A stretch of 58,394 bases of DNA, taken from the NCBI RefSeq assembly GCF_024637375.1, contig NZ_JAGXFK010000001.1, positions 1-58,394 on the forward strand, read 5' to 3'. This document shows, piece after piece, positions 36,922 to 46,514 of this stretch. The notes below the pieces were generated by a model. It saw nothing but the letters and a program-made list of their open reading frames with translations, did no database searches and had not been told where the DNA came from. Position 1 is the stretch's first letter. Each line of letters starts with the position of its first letter. The translations under genes and the position numbers were made by a program. This DNA comes from Sediminimonas sp. GTDB taxonomy: Bacteria; Pseudomonadota; Alphaproteobacteria; Rhodobacterales; Rhodobacteraceae.

Positions 36922-38532
36922 TCACTCCATCGAGAAGCTTGGCAGCGAGGCATCCTCGGCCTCGGGCAGGCCATCGCCCTGCCCGTCCCCGGCCAGCGCG
37001 GACGCGGCGGCGGCCAGCAACTCGGCGCGCTCGGGCTGGCCCGGCGCGATCACCGGCTCGGCGTCACCCCGCAGTGCCATCACCGCCAGGTCATACCATT
37101 CCACGGCGCGCGTGGTGTCGGCCTCGACGCCGAAGCCGTGCGACAGGTGATGCCCGACCAGCTCGGCATAAGGCGTCTGGCCGACCCCGACCAGCAACAG
37201 CGCCGACCCAAGCGCCACGTCCATCTTGTCGCGGCGATAGCCCGAGAACAGGCAGACCTTCGCCGTGCCCTGCAACTGCTCGGCGGTCATGTCGGCCTTG
37301 AGGACGAATTTCTGCACCTCGCCGCGCACCTTGGCGCCACTCTCGCCCAGCATGGCGATATAGGGCTGCATGGCCGGCCCGAAATTGTCGCATTGCTGAT
37401 CGACCTGGCTCTGGCTCAACCCCTGCACCTTGCTGACCAGGTCCTCGCCGGCCGAGATCGCGTAGCTGCGGCTCAGGCAGAACTGCTCGCTCATGGCCAT
37501 CTGCGGGTCGGACATGCTTGCAACGGTCATGAAGCCGCCGTTGGAGTTGGTCAGCAGGCTGACCTTGCTGCAATGACTGGCGAGCGATGCCTCCGACCTG
37601 GCCGGCGCGGTGGCCATCGGCAGGGCCGAGATGCCGGCAGGGGCCTGGCTGTCGCCGCCGGTGGATGCCATCTGCGTCTGCGGCTTCTGGTCTGATGCCT
37701 CGGGGGATGACTCGTCGGGCGTTCCGCTGGCCTCGACCGGGGCGTTCTCGTTCATCCGACACACGCCCTGATGGCAACTGAACATCGCCGGCGTCGCCTC
37801 GTAGGACAGGAAATCGTTGCGCTTGTAGCCACTCGGGGTCGAAGCGAAAACCATCACCGAGCAGCTCGTTTCGCCGCACCAGAACGCGCTGCCGGTAACC
37901 GACGTGTCGAGGATGTAGTCGGTCTTGCCGTCGCCGTTGAGGTCGGCAAGTTGCACGAACCCGGAGCGCTGCATCAATTGTTCCGCGCTGGGATCGCTCG
38001 ACTCGGCGATCTCATCCACCGCGTCGGACACCACCGGCGGCATGCCGCCGTAGCTCGAACTGCGCACGTCCGAGGCATCGCCATGCCAGGTCTTGAGCAG
38101 GCTGCGCACGCCATCGCGGTTGTTCATGGCCTTGACCACCTCCGGCCCGCCGATCTGGGCGCGGTTGTGGGACGACACCAGCAGATCGCGCTGGTACTGT
38201 GTCAGTTGCCCGGTGACGGGGAATTCCATATACGCCTGATACTGGCGTACCGCGGCGCGGGTGCGCGACCCGAGCACACCATCGACGGTGCCGGCGGGAA
38301 AGCCGAAGTAATTGAGCGAGCTTTGCGTTTCGCGGTTGGCCTGGCGCTGGGCCGAGTAGACGTTCGAGCGATAGACCCGCTTGCGCTTGTTCTTGCTCGC
38401 CTCGTTGACGATCACACCGCCGATGATCCCCCCGAGCAACCCCGACCCGAAGCTGTCTGCCGCCGCCGGTGCCGCCGGGGCGCTTATGGCCAGCCCCGCG
38501 ATAACCGCGCTTTTCAATGACTTGGAAAACAT
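36922..38532 (-). CDS. Exported peptidoglycan-binding protein of unknown function
   Basis: A 536-residue protein. A signal peptide (residues 1-25, ending PAAPAAADS) is followed by a glycine-rich hydrophobic segment ([17 protein letters not shown]) like glycine-zipper proteins, then a PG_binding_1 domain at about 65-120 ([30 protein letters not shown]). Around residue 195 there is a calcium-loop-like FG-GAP motif ([15 protein letters not shown]) with paired cysteines. The rest is poorly conserved, with a Ser/Pro/Glu linker. The function is unknown; a role at the cell wall is inferred. It is divergent from lipB and has its own terminator. Confidence 0.8.
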   Translation of the reverse strand: MFSKSLKSAVIAGLAISAPAAPAAADSFGSGLLGGIIGGVIVNEASKNKRKRVYRSNVYSAQRQANRETQSSLNYFGFPAGTVDGVLGSRTRAAVRQYQAYMEFPVTGQLTQYQRDLLVSSHNRAQIGGPEVVKAMNNRDGVRSLLKTWHGDASDVRSSSYGGMPPVVSDAVDEIAESSDPSAEQLMQRSGFVQLADLNGDGKTDYILDTSVTGSAFWCGETSCSVMVFASTPSGYKRNDFLSYEATPAMFSCHQGVCRMNENAPVEASGTPDESSPEASDQKPQTQMASTGGDSQAPAGISALPMATAPARSEASLASHCSKVSLLTNSNGGFMTVASMSDPQMAMSEQFCLSRSYAISAGEDLVSKVQGLSQSQVDQQCDNFGPAMQPYIAMLGESGAKVRGEVQKFVLKADMTAEQLQGTAKVCLFSGYRRDKMDVALGSALLLVGVGQTPYAELVGHHLSHGFGVEADTTRAVEWYDLAVMALRGDAEPVIAPGQPERAELLAAAASALAGDGQGDGLPEAEDASLPSFSME

Positions 38533-38665
38533 TGCGAATCCCCCCTATACAAAGCCTGATAAACGTTTGACGTGTGACGATAGCATGATTCGACGCGATC
38601 GCGACATCGTTGGCGGCGCATTTTCGCAGGATTCGCAGGGAAAGTTCGCAAGGGGAAAACCGGGC

Positions 38666-39346
38666 ATGGTCGACTGGATCGTTTCTGACGGGCTGACGGA
38701 CTACCGCGCGGCCGAGGCGGCGATGGAGGCCCGCGCCGCCGCCATCGCCGCCGGCACCGCCAATGAGGCGATCTGGCTGGTCGAACATCCGCCGCTCTAT
38801 TCCGCCGGCACCAGCGCCCGCGCCCAAGACCTGACCGACCCCGGCCGCTTTCCCGTCTATCCTACCCGGCGCGGCGGCCAGTACACCTATCACGGGCCCG
38901 GACAGCGCGTCGTCTATGTCATGCTCGACGTGGGCGCGCGCGGCCACGACGTGCGCCGCTTCGTGCGCCAGCTCGAATCCTGGGTGATCGACACGCTGGA
39001 CGAATTCAACGTCAAGGGCGAGCTGCGCGAGGGCCGCGTCGGCGTCTGGGTGGCGCGCCCCGACAAGCCGCTGAGCGCCGCCGGCGCCGTGCCCGAGGAC
39101 AAGATCGCCGCGATCGGCATCCGGCTGCGCAAATGGGTCAGCTTTCACGGCATTTCCATCAACGTCGATCCCGACCTGTCGCATTTTACGGGCATCGTGC
39201 CCTGCGGTATCCGCGACCACGGCGTCACCAGCCTGGTCGATCTGGGCCTGCCGGTGACGATGGCGGATGTGGACGTGGCGCTCAGGCGCGGGTTCGGGCG
39301 CGTGTTCGGCGCTTCAGCTCTTCGTGAGGCTGCGAGCCTGCGGTAA
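38666..39346 (+). CDS. lipB: Octanoyl-[ACP]:protein octanoyltransferase
   Basis: A 226-residue transferase that moves octanoyl from acyl carrier protein to lipoyl domains, the first step of lipoate synthesis. Motifs are [26 protein letters not shown], the catalytic Lys in [19 protein letters not shown] and the catalytic Cys in [14 protein letters not shown]. The ATG at 38666 gives the usual family N-terminus; longer in-frame starts extend into the divergent promoter. Confidence 0.95.
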   Translation: MVDWIVSDGLTDYRAAEAAMEARAAAIAAGTANEAIWLVEHPPLYSAGTSARAQDLTDPGRFPVYPTRRGGQYTYHGPGQRVVYVMLDVGARGHDVRRFVRQLESWVIDTLDEFNVKGELREGRVGVWVARPDKPLSAAGAVPEDKIAAIGIRLRKWVSFHGISINVDPDLSHFTGIVPCGIRDHGVTSLVDLGLPVTMADVDVALRRGFGRVFGASALREAASLR

Positions 39347-39430
39347 ATTGTCCGTTGCGTGGTGGCGGCAGCGGGTTATGTCTGGCATTGTGAAGCGCGA
39401 ACAACCCTGTTTCCAACCACGAGGTGACCC

Positions 39431-39835
39431 ATGAGAACCCTTCTGACAACTGCCGCCTTGCTGACCCTGGCCGCCCCCGCGTTCGCGGAAGGCGACGCCG
39501 CCAAGGGCGAAAAGGAATTCCGCAAGTGCAAGGCTTGCCACATGATCGTCGACGACGCGGGCGAGACCATCGTGCGCGGCGGGCGCACCGGCCCCAACCT
39601 TTACGGCGTGATCGGGCGCGTGGCCGGCAGCGTCGAGGATTTCCGCTACGGGCCGGGCCTTGAAGCCGCCGCCGAAGACGAGTTCGTGTGGACCGAGGAA
39701 GAAGTGGCCGAATACGTGGCCGACCCCTCGGCCTGGCTCGAATCCAAGGACTACCCCAAGCGCTCGAAAATGACGTTCCGCCTGCGCAAGGGCGGCGAAG
39801 ATGTAGCCGCCTACCTGACCTCGGTCGCCGAATAA
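39431..39835 (+). CDS. Class I c-type cytochrome (c2/c552-like)
   Basis: A 134-residue periplasmic electron carrier. Signal peptide about residues 1-19 (LLTLAAPAFA), heme site CKACH (33-37), GPNLYGVIGR loop, and axial Met in KRSKMTFRL. The C-terminal half is acidic. It lies just before ctaD and may feed electrons to cytochrome oxidase. Confidence 0.92.
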   Translation: MRTLLTTAALLTLAAPAFAEGDAAKGEKEFRKCKACHMIVDDAGETIVRGGRTGPNLYGVIGRVAGSVEDFRYGPGLEAAAEDEFVWTEEEVAEYVADPSAWLESKDYPKRSKMTFRLRKGGEDVAAYLTSVAE

Positions 39836-39894
39836 CTGCCCACCAGACGTGCGCGGGCCGCTCGGCTCGCGCACCGGGGGTGCGACAATATTAT

Positions 39895-39908
39895 TTGATC
39901 CACATCAA
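39895..39908 (+). promoter_or_regulatory. Perfect FNR/FnrL box upstream of ctaD
   Basis: TTGATCCACATCAA matches the FNR consensus TTGAT-N4-ATCAA exactly. It lies 105 bases before the ctaD ATG. If it were centred at -41.5, transcription would start near 39943, with CATTCT (39936-39941) as a plausible -10 region. That geometry would mean activation by FnrL when oxygen is low; repression is possible if the start lies elsewhere. Confidence 0.8.
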
Positions 39909-40012
39909 ATTCTGTCGTTGCCGCGCCTTCCAAGCCATTCTAGAACATGAATGGACACGGGGTGCCCGGCGACTGCCGCGGCGCCCCGCAACTCACAACA
40001 GGAGGCACCAAG

Positions 40013-41683
40013 ATGGCAGACGCAGCCATTCAAGGTCATGACCACGAGGACCAGCGCGGCTTCTTCACGCGATGGTTCATGTCGACCAACCACAAGGACA
40101 TCGGGATTCTCTACCTGATCACCGCCGCGGTGGTCGGGCTAATTTCGGTTTCGTTCACCGTCTACATGCGGCTGGAACTGATGGAACCGGGCGTGCAGTA
40201 CATGTGCCTGGAAGGTGCGCGTTTCATCGCATCCGATGCCACCTGCACCCCCAACGGACACCTGTGGAACGTCCTGGTCACCTATCACGGGGTGCTGATG
40301 ATGTTCTTCGTGGTGATCCCGGCCTTGTTCGGGGGCTTCGGCAACTATTTGATGCCGTTGCAGATCGGCGCGCCGGACATGGCGTTTCCGCGGATGAACA
40401 ACCTCAGCTACTGGCTGTACGTGGCCGGTACCGGGCTAGGCGTCGCATCGCTTCTGGCGCCGGGCGGTAACGGGCAGCTTGGCTCGGGCGTCGGCTGGGT
40501 GCTTTACCCGCCGCTCAGCGTCAACGAGGGCGGCATGTCGATGGACCTGGCGATCTTCGCCGTCCACGTCTCGGGCGCCTCGTCGATCCTCGGTGCGATC
40601 AACATGATCACCACGTTCCTGAACATGCGCGCGCCGGGCATGACCCTGTTCAAGGTGCCGCTGTTTTCCTGGTCGATTTTTGTCACCGCCTGGATGATCC
40701 TGCTGGCGCTGCCGGTTCTGGCCGGTGCCATCACCATGCTGCTGACCGACCGCAATTTCGGCACCACCTTCTTCGACCCCGCGGGGGGCGGCGACCCGAT
40801 CCTTTACCAGCACATCCTGTGGTTCTTCGGTCACCCCGAAGTGTATATCATCATCGTCCCCGGCTTCGGCATCATCAGCCACGTGATCTCGACCTTCTCG
40901 CGCAAGCCGATCTTCGGTTACCTGCCGATGGTCTGGGCGATGATCGCGATCGGCGCGCTGGGCTTCGTCGTCTGGGCGCACCACATGTACACCGTCGGCA
41001 TGTCGCTGACTCAGCAGAGCTATTTCATGCTGGCGACGATGGTGATCGCGGTGCCCACGGGCGTGAAGGTGTTTTCATGGATCGCGACGATGTGGGGCGG
41101 CTCGATCGAGTTCAAGACGCCGATGCTCTGGGCCTTCGGTTTCCTGTTCCTGTTCACCGTGGGCGGCGTGACCGGCGTGGTGCTCAGCCAGGCGGCGGTG
41201 GACCGCGCCTATCACGATACCTACTACGTCGTGGCGCACTTCCACTACGTGATGAGCCTTGGCGCAGTCTTTGCCATCTTTGCCGGCATCTATTTCTACT
41301 TCGGCAAGATGACCGGCCGGCAATACCCCGAATGGGCCGGCAAGCTGCACTTCACGATGATGTTCATCGGCGCCAACCTGACGTTCTTTCCCCAGCACTT
41401 CCTGGGCCGTCAGGGCATGCCGCGCCAGTACATCGACTACCCCGAGGCATTCGCGACCTGGAACTACGTGTCGTCGATGGGGGCGTTCCTGTCGTTCGCC
41501 TCGTTCCTGTTCTTCTTCGGCATCATGGCCTATTCGCTGCTGCGCGGGGCCCGCGTGACCGAGAACAACTACTGGAACGAATACGCCGACACGCTGGAAT
41601 GGACGGTATCCAGCCCGCCGCCCGAACACACGTTCGAGCAGCTGCCCGAACCCAAGGACTGGGACCACCAGCGGGCGCACTGA
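40013..41683 (+). CDS. ctaD: Cytochrome c oxidase subunit I, aa3 type
   Basis: A 556-residue, 12-helix catalytic subunit of the heme-copper oxidase. Key parts: [17 protein letters not shown] with the D-channel Glu, copper and cross-link His/Tyr, [16 protein letters not shown] with the His-His CuB ligands, [16 protein letters not shown] with K-channel Thr/Lys, and [16 protein letters not shown] with heme His ligands. AGGAGGCACCAAG precedes the ATG at 40013; an earlier in-frame ATG at 39947 lacks a ribosome site. It is a single gene, with ctaC and ctaE elsewhere as in related genomes. Confidence 0.96.
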   Translation: MADAAIQGHDHEDQRGFFTRWFMSTNHKDIGILYLITAAVVGLISVSFTVYMRLELMEPGVQYMCLEGARFIASDATCTPNGHLWNVLVTYHGVLMMFFVVIPALFGGFGNYLMPLQIGAPDMAFPRMNNLSYWLYVAGTGLGVASLLAPGGNGQLGSGVGWVLYPPLSVNEGGMSMDLAIFAVHVSGASSILGAINMITTFLNMRAPGMTLFKVPLFSWSIFVTAWMILLALPVLAGAITMLLTDRNFGTTFFDPAGGGDPILYQHILWFFGHPEVYIIIVPGFGIISHVISTFSRKPIFGYLPMVWAMIAIGALGFVVWAHHMYTVGMSLTQQSYFMLATMVIAVPTGVKVFSWIATMWGGSIEFKTPMLWAFGFLFLFTVGGVTGVVLSQAAVDRAYHDTYYVVAHFHYVMSLGAVFAIFAGIYFYFGKMTGRQYPEWAGKLHFTMMFIGANLTFFPQHFLGRQGMPRQYIDYPEAFATWNYVSSMGAFLSFASFLFFFGIMAYSLLRGARVTENNYWNEYADTLEWTVSSPPPEHTFEQLPEPKDWDHQRAH

Positions 41684-41709
41684 GCGCAATCGCACCCCGA
41701 CAAGCCAGC

Positions 41710-41731
41710 GGGCCCCGGAATTCCGGGGCCC
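41710..41731. terminator. Palindromic terminator between convergent ctaD and aroB
   Basis: A perfect 22-bp palindrome of GGGCCCCGGAA and its complement, followed on the plus strand by GTTCGCTTTTGTT. It lies 26 bases after the ctaD stop and before the aroB stop, so it can serve ctaD and possibly aroB. Confidence 0.8.
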
Positions 41732-41799
41732 GTTCGCTTTTGTTCAGGCCCGGTGCGGCGCAGACCTTCGCCGGTAGACGCGCTCGGTGCGCAGGGGCT

Positions 41800-42918
41800 T
41801 CAGCCGCGGCGCAGGCTCAGCGCATCGTCGAGAGTCGCGCGTAGCGCCTCGGCGGGCACGTCGGCGGTCACGAACGCCGCACCGATCCCGCGTGCGAGAA
41901 CGAAATGCAGTCGCCCGCCCCTGACCTTCTTGTCTTGGCCCATCAGCGCGATCAGCCCCTCGGCATCGGGCAGATCGCCGGGGATGTCCGACAGATCGGC
42001 CTTCATCCCCATGGCGCGCAGATGCGCGCGCACGCGGCCCGGCTCCTCTTGCGGGCACAGGCCCATGCGCGCCGACAGATCGAAGGCCAGCACGCAGCCG
42101 ATCGCCACGCCCTCGCCGTGCAGCAGACGGTCGGAATAGCCGGTGGCCGCCTCGAGCGCGTGGCAAAACGTATGGCCCAGGTTCAGCAGCGCCCGGTCGC
42201 CCTGTTCGGTTTCGTCGCGGGCGACGATATCGGCTTTCATCTCGACCGCGCGCCTGACGATTGCCGCGCGCGCCGCCATGTCGCCGCGCGCCGCCGCGGC
42301 GCCGCTATCTTCCAGCCAGGCAAAGAACGCCGCGTCGCCCAGCAGCCCGTATTTCACCACCTCGCCATAGCCGGCCAGATAGTCGCGCGGCGCCAGCGTG
42401 TCGAGCACGCCGATATCCGCCAACACCAGCGCAGGCTGGTGAAAGGCGCCGACCAGGTTCTTGCCCTGGGGGGTGTTTATGCCGGTCTTGCCGCCGACCG
42501 AGCTGTCGACCTGCGCCAGCAGGCTGGTGGGGATCTGAATGAAACGCACCCCGCGCCTGAGTATCGCCGCGGCGAAGCCGACCAGGTCGCCGATCACCCC
42601 GCCGCCAAGCGCCACGACGACACCGTCGCGCTCGATGTTGCGCTCCAGCAGCCATTCAACGCACCGAATGAGGTGCGGCCAGCTCTTGGTGGCCTCGCCC
42701 GGCGGCAGGGTCAGCACCTCCATCGTTATGCCGGCCTGCGCCAACCCCGCGCGCAACGTGTCGAGGTGCACGGCGCCCACGTTTTCATCCGTTACCACCG
42801 CCACGCGCGGTGTGCTCAGCACCGGACCGATCAGCGCCCCGGCCCGCGACAGGAGCCCGGCGCCGATATGGATGTCGTAGGATCGCGCACCAAGGCCGAC
42901 ATGCACCGTTTCCATCAT
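41800..42918 (-). CDS. aroB: 3-dehydroquinate synthase
   Basis: A 372-residue cytoplasmic NAD- and metal-dependent enzyme that converts DAHP to 3-dehydroquinate, step two of the shikimate pathway. Motifs: VALGGGVIGDLVGFAAA, FIQIPTSLLAQVDSSVGGKTGIN, ARDETEQGDRALLNLGHTFCHALE with metal Glu/His, and LLHGEGVAIG with the second His. Two ATGs at 42918 and 42915 are both possible. It overlaps aroK by four bases, the common aroK-aroB order. Confidence 0.96.
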   Translation of the reverse strand: MMETVHVGLGARSYDIHIGAGLLSRAGALIGPVLSTPRVAVVTDENVGAVHLDTLRAGLAQAGITMEVLTLPPGEATKSWPHLIRCVEWLLERNIERDGVVVALGGGVIGDLVGFAAAILRRGVRFIQIPTSLLAQVDSSVGGKTGINTPQGKNLVGAFHQPALVLADIGVLDTLAPRDYLAGYGEVVKYGLLGDAAFFAWLEDSGAAAARGDMAARAAIVRRAVEMKADIVARDETEQGDRALLNLGHTFCHALEAATGYSDRLLHGEGVAIGCVLAFDLSARMGLCPQEEPGRVRAHLRAMGMKADLSDIPGDLPDAEGLIALMGQDKKVRGGRLHFVLARGIGAAFVTADVPAEALRATLDDALSLRRG

Positions 42919-43466
42919 TGCCGCTCCTCAAGCAGAACATCGGGCCGCGTGCGCAGCGCGTGCAGGACAGTGCGGGCGGTATCCTCGATCGACAGGCCCG
43001 GCAACACGTCCACGCGCAGATCGGCCCGGGCATAGTGCGGCACGCGCGCCTCGTAGAGATCCGACAGCGTCTGGTACGGGTCCGCGGTGCGCAGAAGTGG
43101 TCGCGTGTCACGGTGACGCACGCGCCGCCACAAGAGCGGCAACCGTGCGTCCAGCCAGACCGACACGCCGTCGCGGTGGACAAGCGCACGGTTGCGTTCG
43201 GACAGGAAGGCGCCGCCGCCGGTGGACAAAACGCCCGGGCGCTCGTGCAAAAGGCGGTCGATGACCCGGGTTTCCTTTTCGCGGAAGAACGCCTCGCCAT
43301 CACGGGCGAAAATTTCGGATATCTTCATGTTGGCGGCGGCCTCGATCTCGACGTCGGTGTCGAGGAACGGCACCTCCAGCATCGCGGCCAGCGCCTTGCC
43401 GACCGCTGTCTTGCCCGCCCCCATCATGCCGACCAGCACGACGGTCTTTTTCAACACCAAAGTCAT
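42915..43466 (-). CDS. aroK: Shikimate kinase
   Basis: A 183-residue P-loop kinase phosphorylating shikimate at the 3-hydroxyl. Walker A is GMMGAGKT at 13-20; substrate residues lie in FLDTDVEIE, EAFFREKETRVI and STGGGAFL; the lid contains RHRDTRPLL. The ATG at 43466 has AGG six bases upstream; the in-frame TTG before it is less likely. Its stop overlaps the aroB start (ATGA). Confidence 0.95.
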   Translation of the reverse strand: MTLVLKKTVVLVGMMGAGKTAVGKALAAMLEVPFLDTDVEIEAAANMKISEIFARDGEAFFREKETRVIDRLLHERPGVLSTGGGAFLSERNRALVHRDGVSVWLDARLPLLWRRVRHRDTRPLLRTADPYQTLSDLYEARVPHYARADLRVDVLPGLSIEDTARTVLHALRTRPDVLLEERQ

Positions 43467-43593
43467 CAAAAGCCTGTTTCGGCCATCCGCCGCCAGTTTT
43501 CAATATTTGCGCCTCAATGACGTGAAGTTGCGGTAATGACCAGATATATGTTTGATAAGCACCGGGCACGTCATCGTCATGCAGGCAGGAATC

Positions 43594-43767
43594 ATGTTAC
43601 GCCTCATCAAGTATCTCATCTACCTGGCGCTTCTGGGCGCCGTCGCGCTGGTTGCCTATGCCTATGTCGGCCCTTTCCTGGGGGCGGATTTTTCGGCCCC
43701 GCAGCAAGAAATCCGGGAAGACGTCGTGCTGCCGCTCGACGCGGCGCCGGACGGCGACACGCAATGA
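43594..43767 (+). CDS. Small single-pass membrane protein of unknown function
   Basis: A 57-residue protein with one N-terminal helix (LIKYLIYLALLGAVALVAYAYVG) and an acidic tail (QQEIREDVVLPLDAAPDGD). AGGA lies a few bases before the ATG at 43594; earlier in-frame starts at 43552 and 43579 are possible. Its TGA overlaps the next start. It is divergent from aroK. No family recognised. Confidence 0.75.
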   Translation: MLRLIKYLIYLALLGAVALVAYAYVGPFLGADFSAPQQEIREDVVLPLDAAPDGDTQ

Positions 43768-45317
43768 GGCGCGGCGCGGCGCTTGCGGCGGCGATCTGGC
43801 TGTCATGCACCGCCGTCCCGATCCGGGCCGAGCAGCCGCTTTCGGCCATTGATTGGCTGAGCGACCGCACCGCCCCGCTGATCACGCACCGCGACCTCGA
43901 CAGGATGCGCGACGGCCGGGCAAACCCTACCACCAGCGGGCGGCTGACCCTGGCGGTCGAGGTTGCCCCGCTCGGCGATACCATCGAGGCCGATGCCGTG
44001 GGGCTGGTGCCCGCGCGGGTCAGCGGCCTGCCGGCCGAGCTGTGGTCGGGCTCCACCGCGCAAGAGCTGATCGCGCTGTTGCGCGAACGGCGGGTGGCGC
44101 GCCTGCCGGCGATGCAACGGCTGCTTTACACGCTGCTCCTGGCCGAGGCGGAGCCGCCCGCGCAGCCCGGCCAGCACAACGCCTTTCTGCGCGCCCGGGT
44201 GGAAAAGCTCATCGACCTCGGCGCGCTCGACCCCGCGCTTGCGCTGCTGGAACGCGCCGACCCGCAACGGCCGGGTCTGTTCGATCTGTGGTTCGACGCC
44301 TCACTTCTGGCCGGTCAGGAAGACGCCGCCTGCGCGACATTGCGGGACAAATCGCACCTGACGCGATCGCATGCCGCGCGCATCTTCTGCGCCGCCCGGG
44401 GCGGCAATTGGGCGACCGCGGCGGTGATGTTCGACGGCGCCGCGGCGCTCGGGCTGCTCTCGGACGACGAAGAGACGCTGCTCGCATGGTTCCTCGATCC
44501 CGAGCTTTTCCACGGCGTCGAGGCGCCGCCGCCACCGCACCAGCCCTCACCGCTGCTGTTTCGGCTGCGCGAGGCGGTTGGCGAGCCGCTGGCCACCAAC
44601 ACCCTGCCGCGCGCCTACGCGGTGTCCGACTTGCGCGGCACCGCCGGCTGGAAGGCGCAGCTCACCGCGGCGGAACGGCTGGCGCGCACCGGGGCGTTGC
44701 CGGAAAACCGGCTTCTGGGCATTTATACGCAACGCGCGCCGGCGGCCTCGGGCGGGCTATGGGATCGCGTCGCGGCCCTGCAGGCATTCGACGCGGCGAT
44801 GCGCGCGCGCGACACGGATGCGATCGCCGAAACGCTGCCGGTGGTCTGGATCGCGATGCAGTCCGTCGAGCTGGAAGTGCCCTTTGCCACGCTCTACGCC
44901 GCGCGGCGGTCGCGGCTGGATCTGAGCGGCGCCACCGCCGAACTGGCCTACGAGATCGCGCTGCTGGGCCCCGAATACGAAACGGCCGCGCGCACCACCG
45001 GCGCCAGCCGGGCGGGGCTTGCGTTTCTGGGTGGCCTGGCGCGCGGCACACCGGCATTGCCCCAGGCCACCGGGCCGCTGGAACGGGCCATCGCCCGCGG
45101 CTTCGCCGCCGACGCCGCCCCGGAAAGCATCGCATCGGCTGCGCGCGAGGCCCGGCTGGGCGAGGCGATCCTGACCGCGATGCGCCAGTACGAGGAAGGC
45201 GTGCAGGGCAACCTGTCGCAGGTGTCGGAATCGCTGGCCACCTTCCGGGCCGCGGGGCTGGAAGACATCGCCCGCAGCGCGGCGCTGCAATTGCTGCTAC
45301 TGCGCCCGAGGCTTTGA
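43764..45317 (+). CDS. Exported protein of unknown function between aroK and xerD
   Basis: A 517-residue protein with a signal peptide (residues about 1-22, LAAAIWLSCTAVPIRA) and an otherwise helical, Ala/Leu/Arg-rich sequence without transmembrane segments or catalytic motifs. Its alternating helix pairs suggest a TPR-like or alpha-solenoid repeat fold. It is coupled to the 57-residue membrane protein upstream by ATGA and ends three bases before xerD, so the three genes are probably one operon. Its function is unknown; a periplasmic scaffold is one possibility. Confidence 0.8.
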   Translation: MRRGAALAAAIWLSCTAVPIRAEQPLSAIDWLSDRTAPLITHRDLDRMRDGRANPTTSGRLTLAVEVAPLGDTIEADAVGLVPARVSGLPAELWSGSTAQELIALLRERRVARLPAMQRLLYTLLLAEAEPPAQPGQHNAFLRARVEKLIDLGALDPALALLERADPQRPGLFDLWFDASLLAGQEDAACATLRDKSHLTRSHAARIFCAARGGNWATAAVMFDGAAALGLLSDDEETLLAWFLDPELFHGVEAPPPPHQPSPLLFRLREAVGEPLATNTLPRAYAVSDLRGTAGWKAQLTAAERLARTGALPENRLLGIYTQRAPAASGGLWDRVAALQAFDAAMRARDTDAIAETLPVVWIAMQSVELEVPFATLYAARRSRLDLSGATAELAYEIALLGPEYETAARTTGASRAGLAFLGGLARGTPALPQATGPLERAIARGFAADAAPESIASAAREARLGEAILTAMRQYEEGVQGNLSQVSESLATFRAAGLEDIARSAALQLLLLRPRL

Positions 45318-45320
45318 GCG

Positions 45321-46259
45321 ATGGACGACCGGCGCTGGATCGCCACCTTCATCGAGGCGCAGGCGGCCGAACAGGGCGCCGCGACGAACACGCAGGCGGC
45401 CTATGCGCGCGACCTGCGCGACGTGTCCCGCCACCTGTCCGGCAGCGGCGGGTTCGCCGGCGCCACGCAGGAGACGCTCGAGGCCTACCTGATCGCCTGC
45501 GAGGCGCAGGGCCTTGCCCCGGCGACGCGGGCGCGGCGGCTTTCGGCCATCAAGCAGCTTTACCGCTTTGCCTTCGAGGAAGGCTGGCGCACCGACAACC
45601 CGGCACAGCGCATCGCCGGGCCGGGCCGGTCGCAGCGCCTGCCCGGCACGCTGAGCACTACCGAGGTCGAGCGGCTGCTGCACGCGGCGCGCGACCATGG
45701 CCGCGGCGCCGCAGAGCGGCGGCGCAACACCTGCCTGATGGAGCTGCTTTATGCCACCGGCATGCGCGTGAGCGAGCTGGTCTCGCTGCCACTGGAGGCC
45801 GCGCGCGGCGATCCGCGCCTGCTGCTGATCCGCGGCAAGGGCGGCAAGGAACGGATGGTGCCGCTGTCGCCGCCGGCGCGCGAAAGCTTGCGCGCCTGGC
45901 TGAGCGATCTGGATGCGCAGGCCGCCCAGGACCGTGCCGCAGGCAGGCCGGCATCGCGCTTTCTGTTTCCCTCGCGCGGGCGGTCGGGGCACCTGACGCG
46001 GGTGCGCTTCTATACGCTGATCAAGGAAATGGCGCAACGCGCCGGCATCGCGCCCGCGCGCGTCACACCCCACCGGCTACGGCATGCCTTTGCCACGCAC
46101 CTGCTGGAAAACGGCGCCGACCTGCGCACCATCCAGACACTTCTGGGCCATGCCGACATCGCCACGACCGAAATCTACACCCACGTCCTGGAAGAACGCC
46201 TGCGCCAGCTCGTCGAGGACAATCACCCGCTGGCCAAGGACCCGCCGCGCCGCAGTTGA
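45321..46259 (+). CDS. xerD: Tyrosine recombinase XerD-like
   Basis: A 312-residue recombinase. The N-terminal SAM-like core-binding domain covers about 1-95. Catalytic residues are all visible: Arg149 (TGMRVSEL), Lys173 (GKGGKER), His251 and Arg254 (HRLRH), His277 (LLGHADI) and Tyr286 (EIYTHV). It is expected to resolve chromosome dimers at dif with XerC. The chromosomal setting beside aroKB and a CNNM gene and the lack of element genes argue against a mobile integrase. Confidence 0.92.
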   Translation: MDDRRWIATFIEAQAAEQGAATNTQAAYARDLRDVSRHLSGSGGFAGATQETLEAYLIACEAQGLAPATRARRLSAIKQLYRFAFEEGWRTDNPAQRIAGPGRSQRLPGTLSTTEVERLLHAARDHGRGAAERRRNTCLMELLYATGMRVSELVSLPLEAARGDPRLLLIRGKGGKERMVPLSPPARESLRAWLSDLDAQAAQDRAAGRPASRFLFPSRGRSGHLTRVRFYTLIKEMAQRAGIAPARVTPHRLRHAFATHLLENGADLRTIQTLLGHADIATTEIYTHVLEERLRQLVEDNHPLAKDPPRRS

Positions 46260-46514
46260 GCCGGCAGCACTTCCTGGGACGGCCACCAACCAGTCAGCAG
46301 CGCCCGCCCGTAACCTTGCCTCGGACCGGCGGCGTACATCGCCCGCGCAGCGCGTGCAGGTTCGACAACGCGCCATCGGACAGCAGCACCGGCCCTTCCT
46401 GCCCGTCCGGATTGTCAATCCGCATCGCGCGCGCCCCGGCCTTGATCGACGCCGGCCTTGATTGACGCCGCCTCGCGCCGCATAACCGCATCCAGGCGAC
46501 AAGGACACAACCCC

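Noticed and set aside
45321..46259. Tyrosine recombinase as a phage or island integrase
   Set aside because: Length, motif spacing and the housekeeping neighbours (aroK, aroB, CNNM) fit chromosomal XerD; no att sites or element genes are adjacent.
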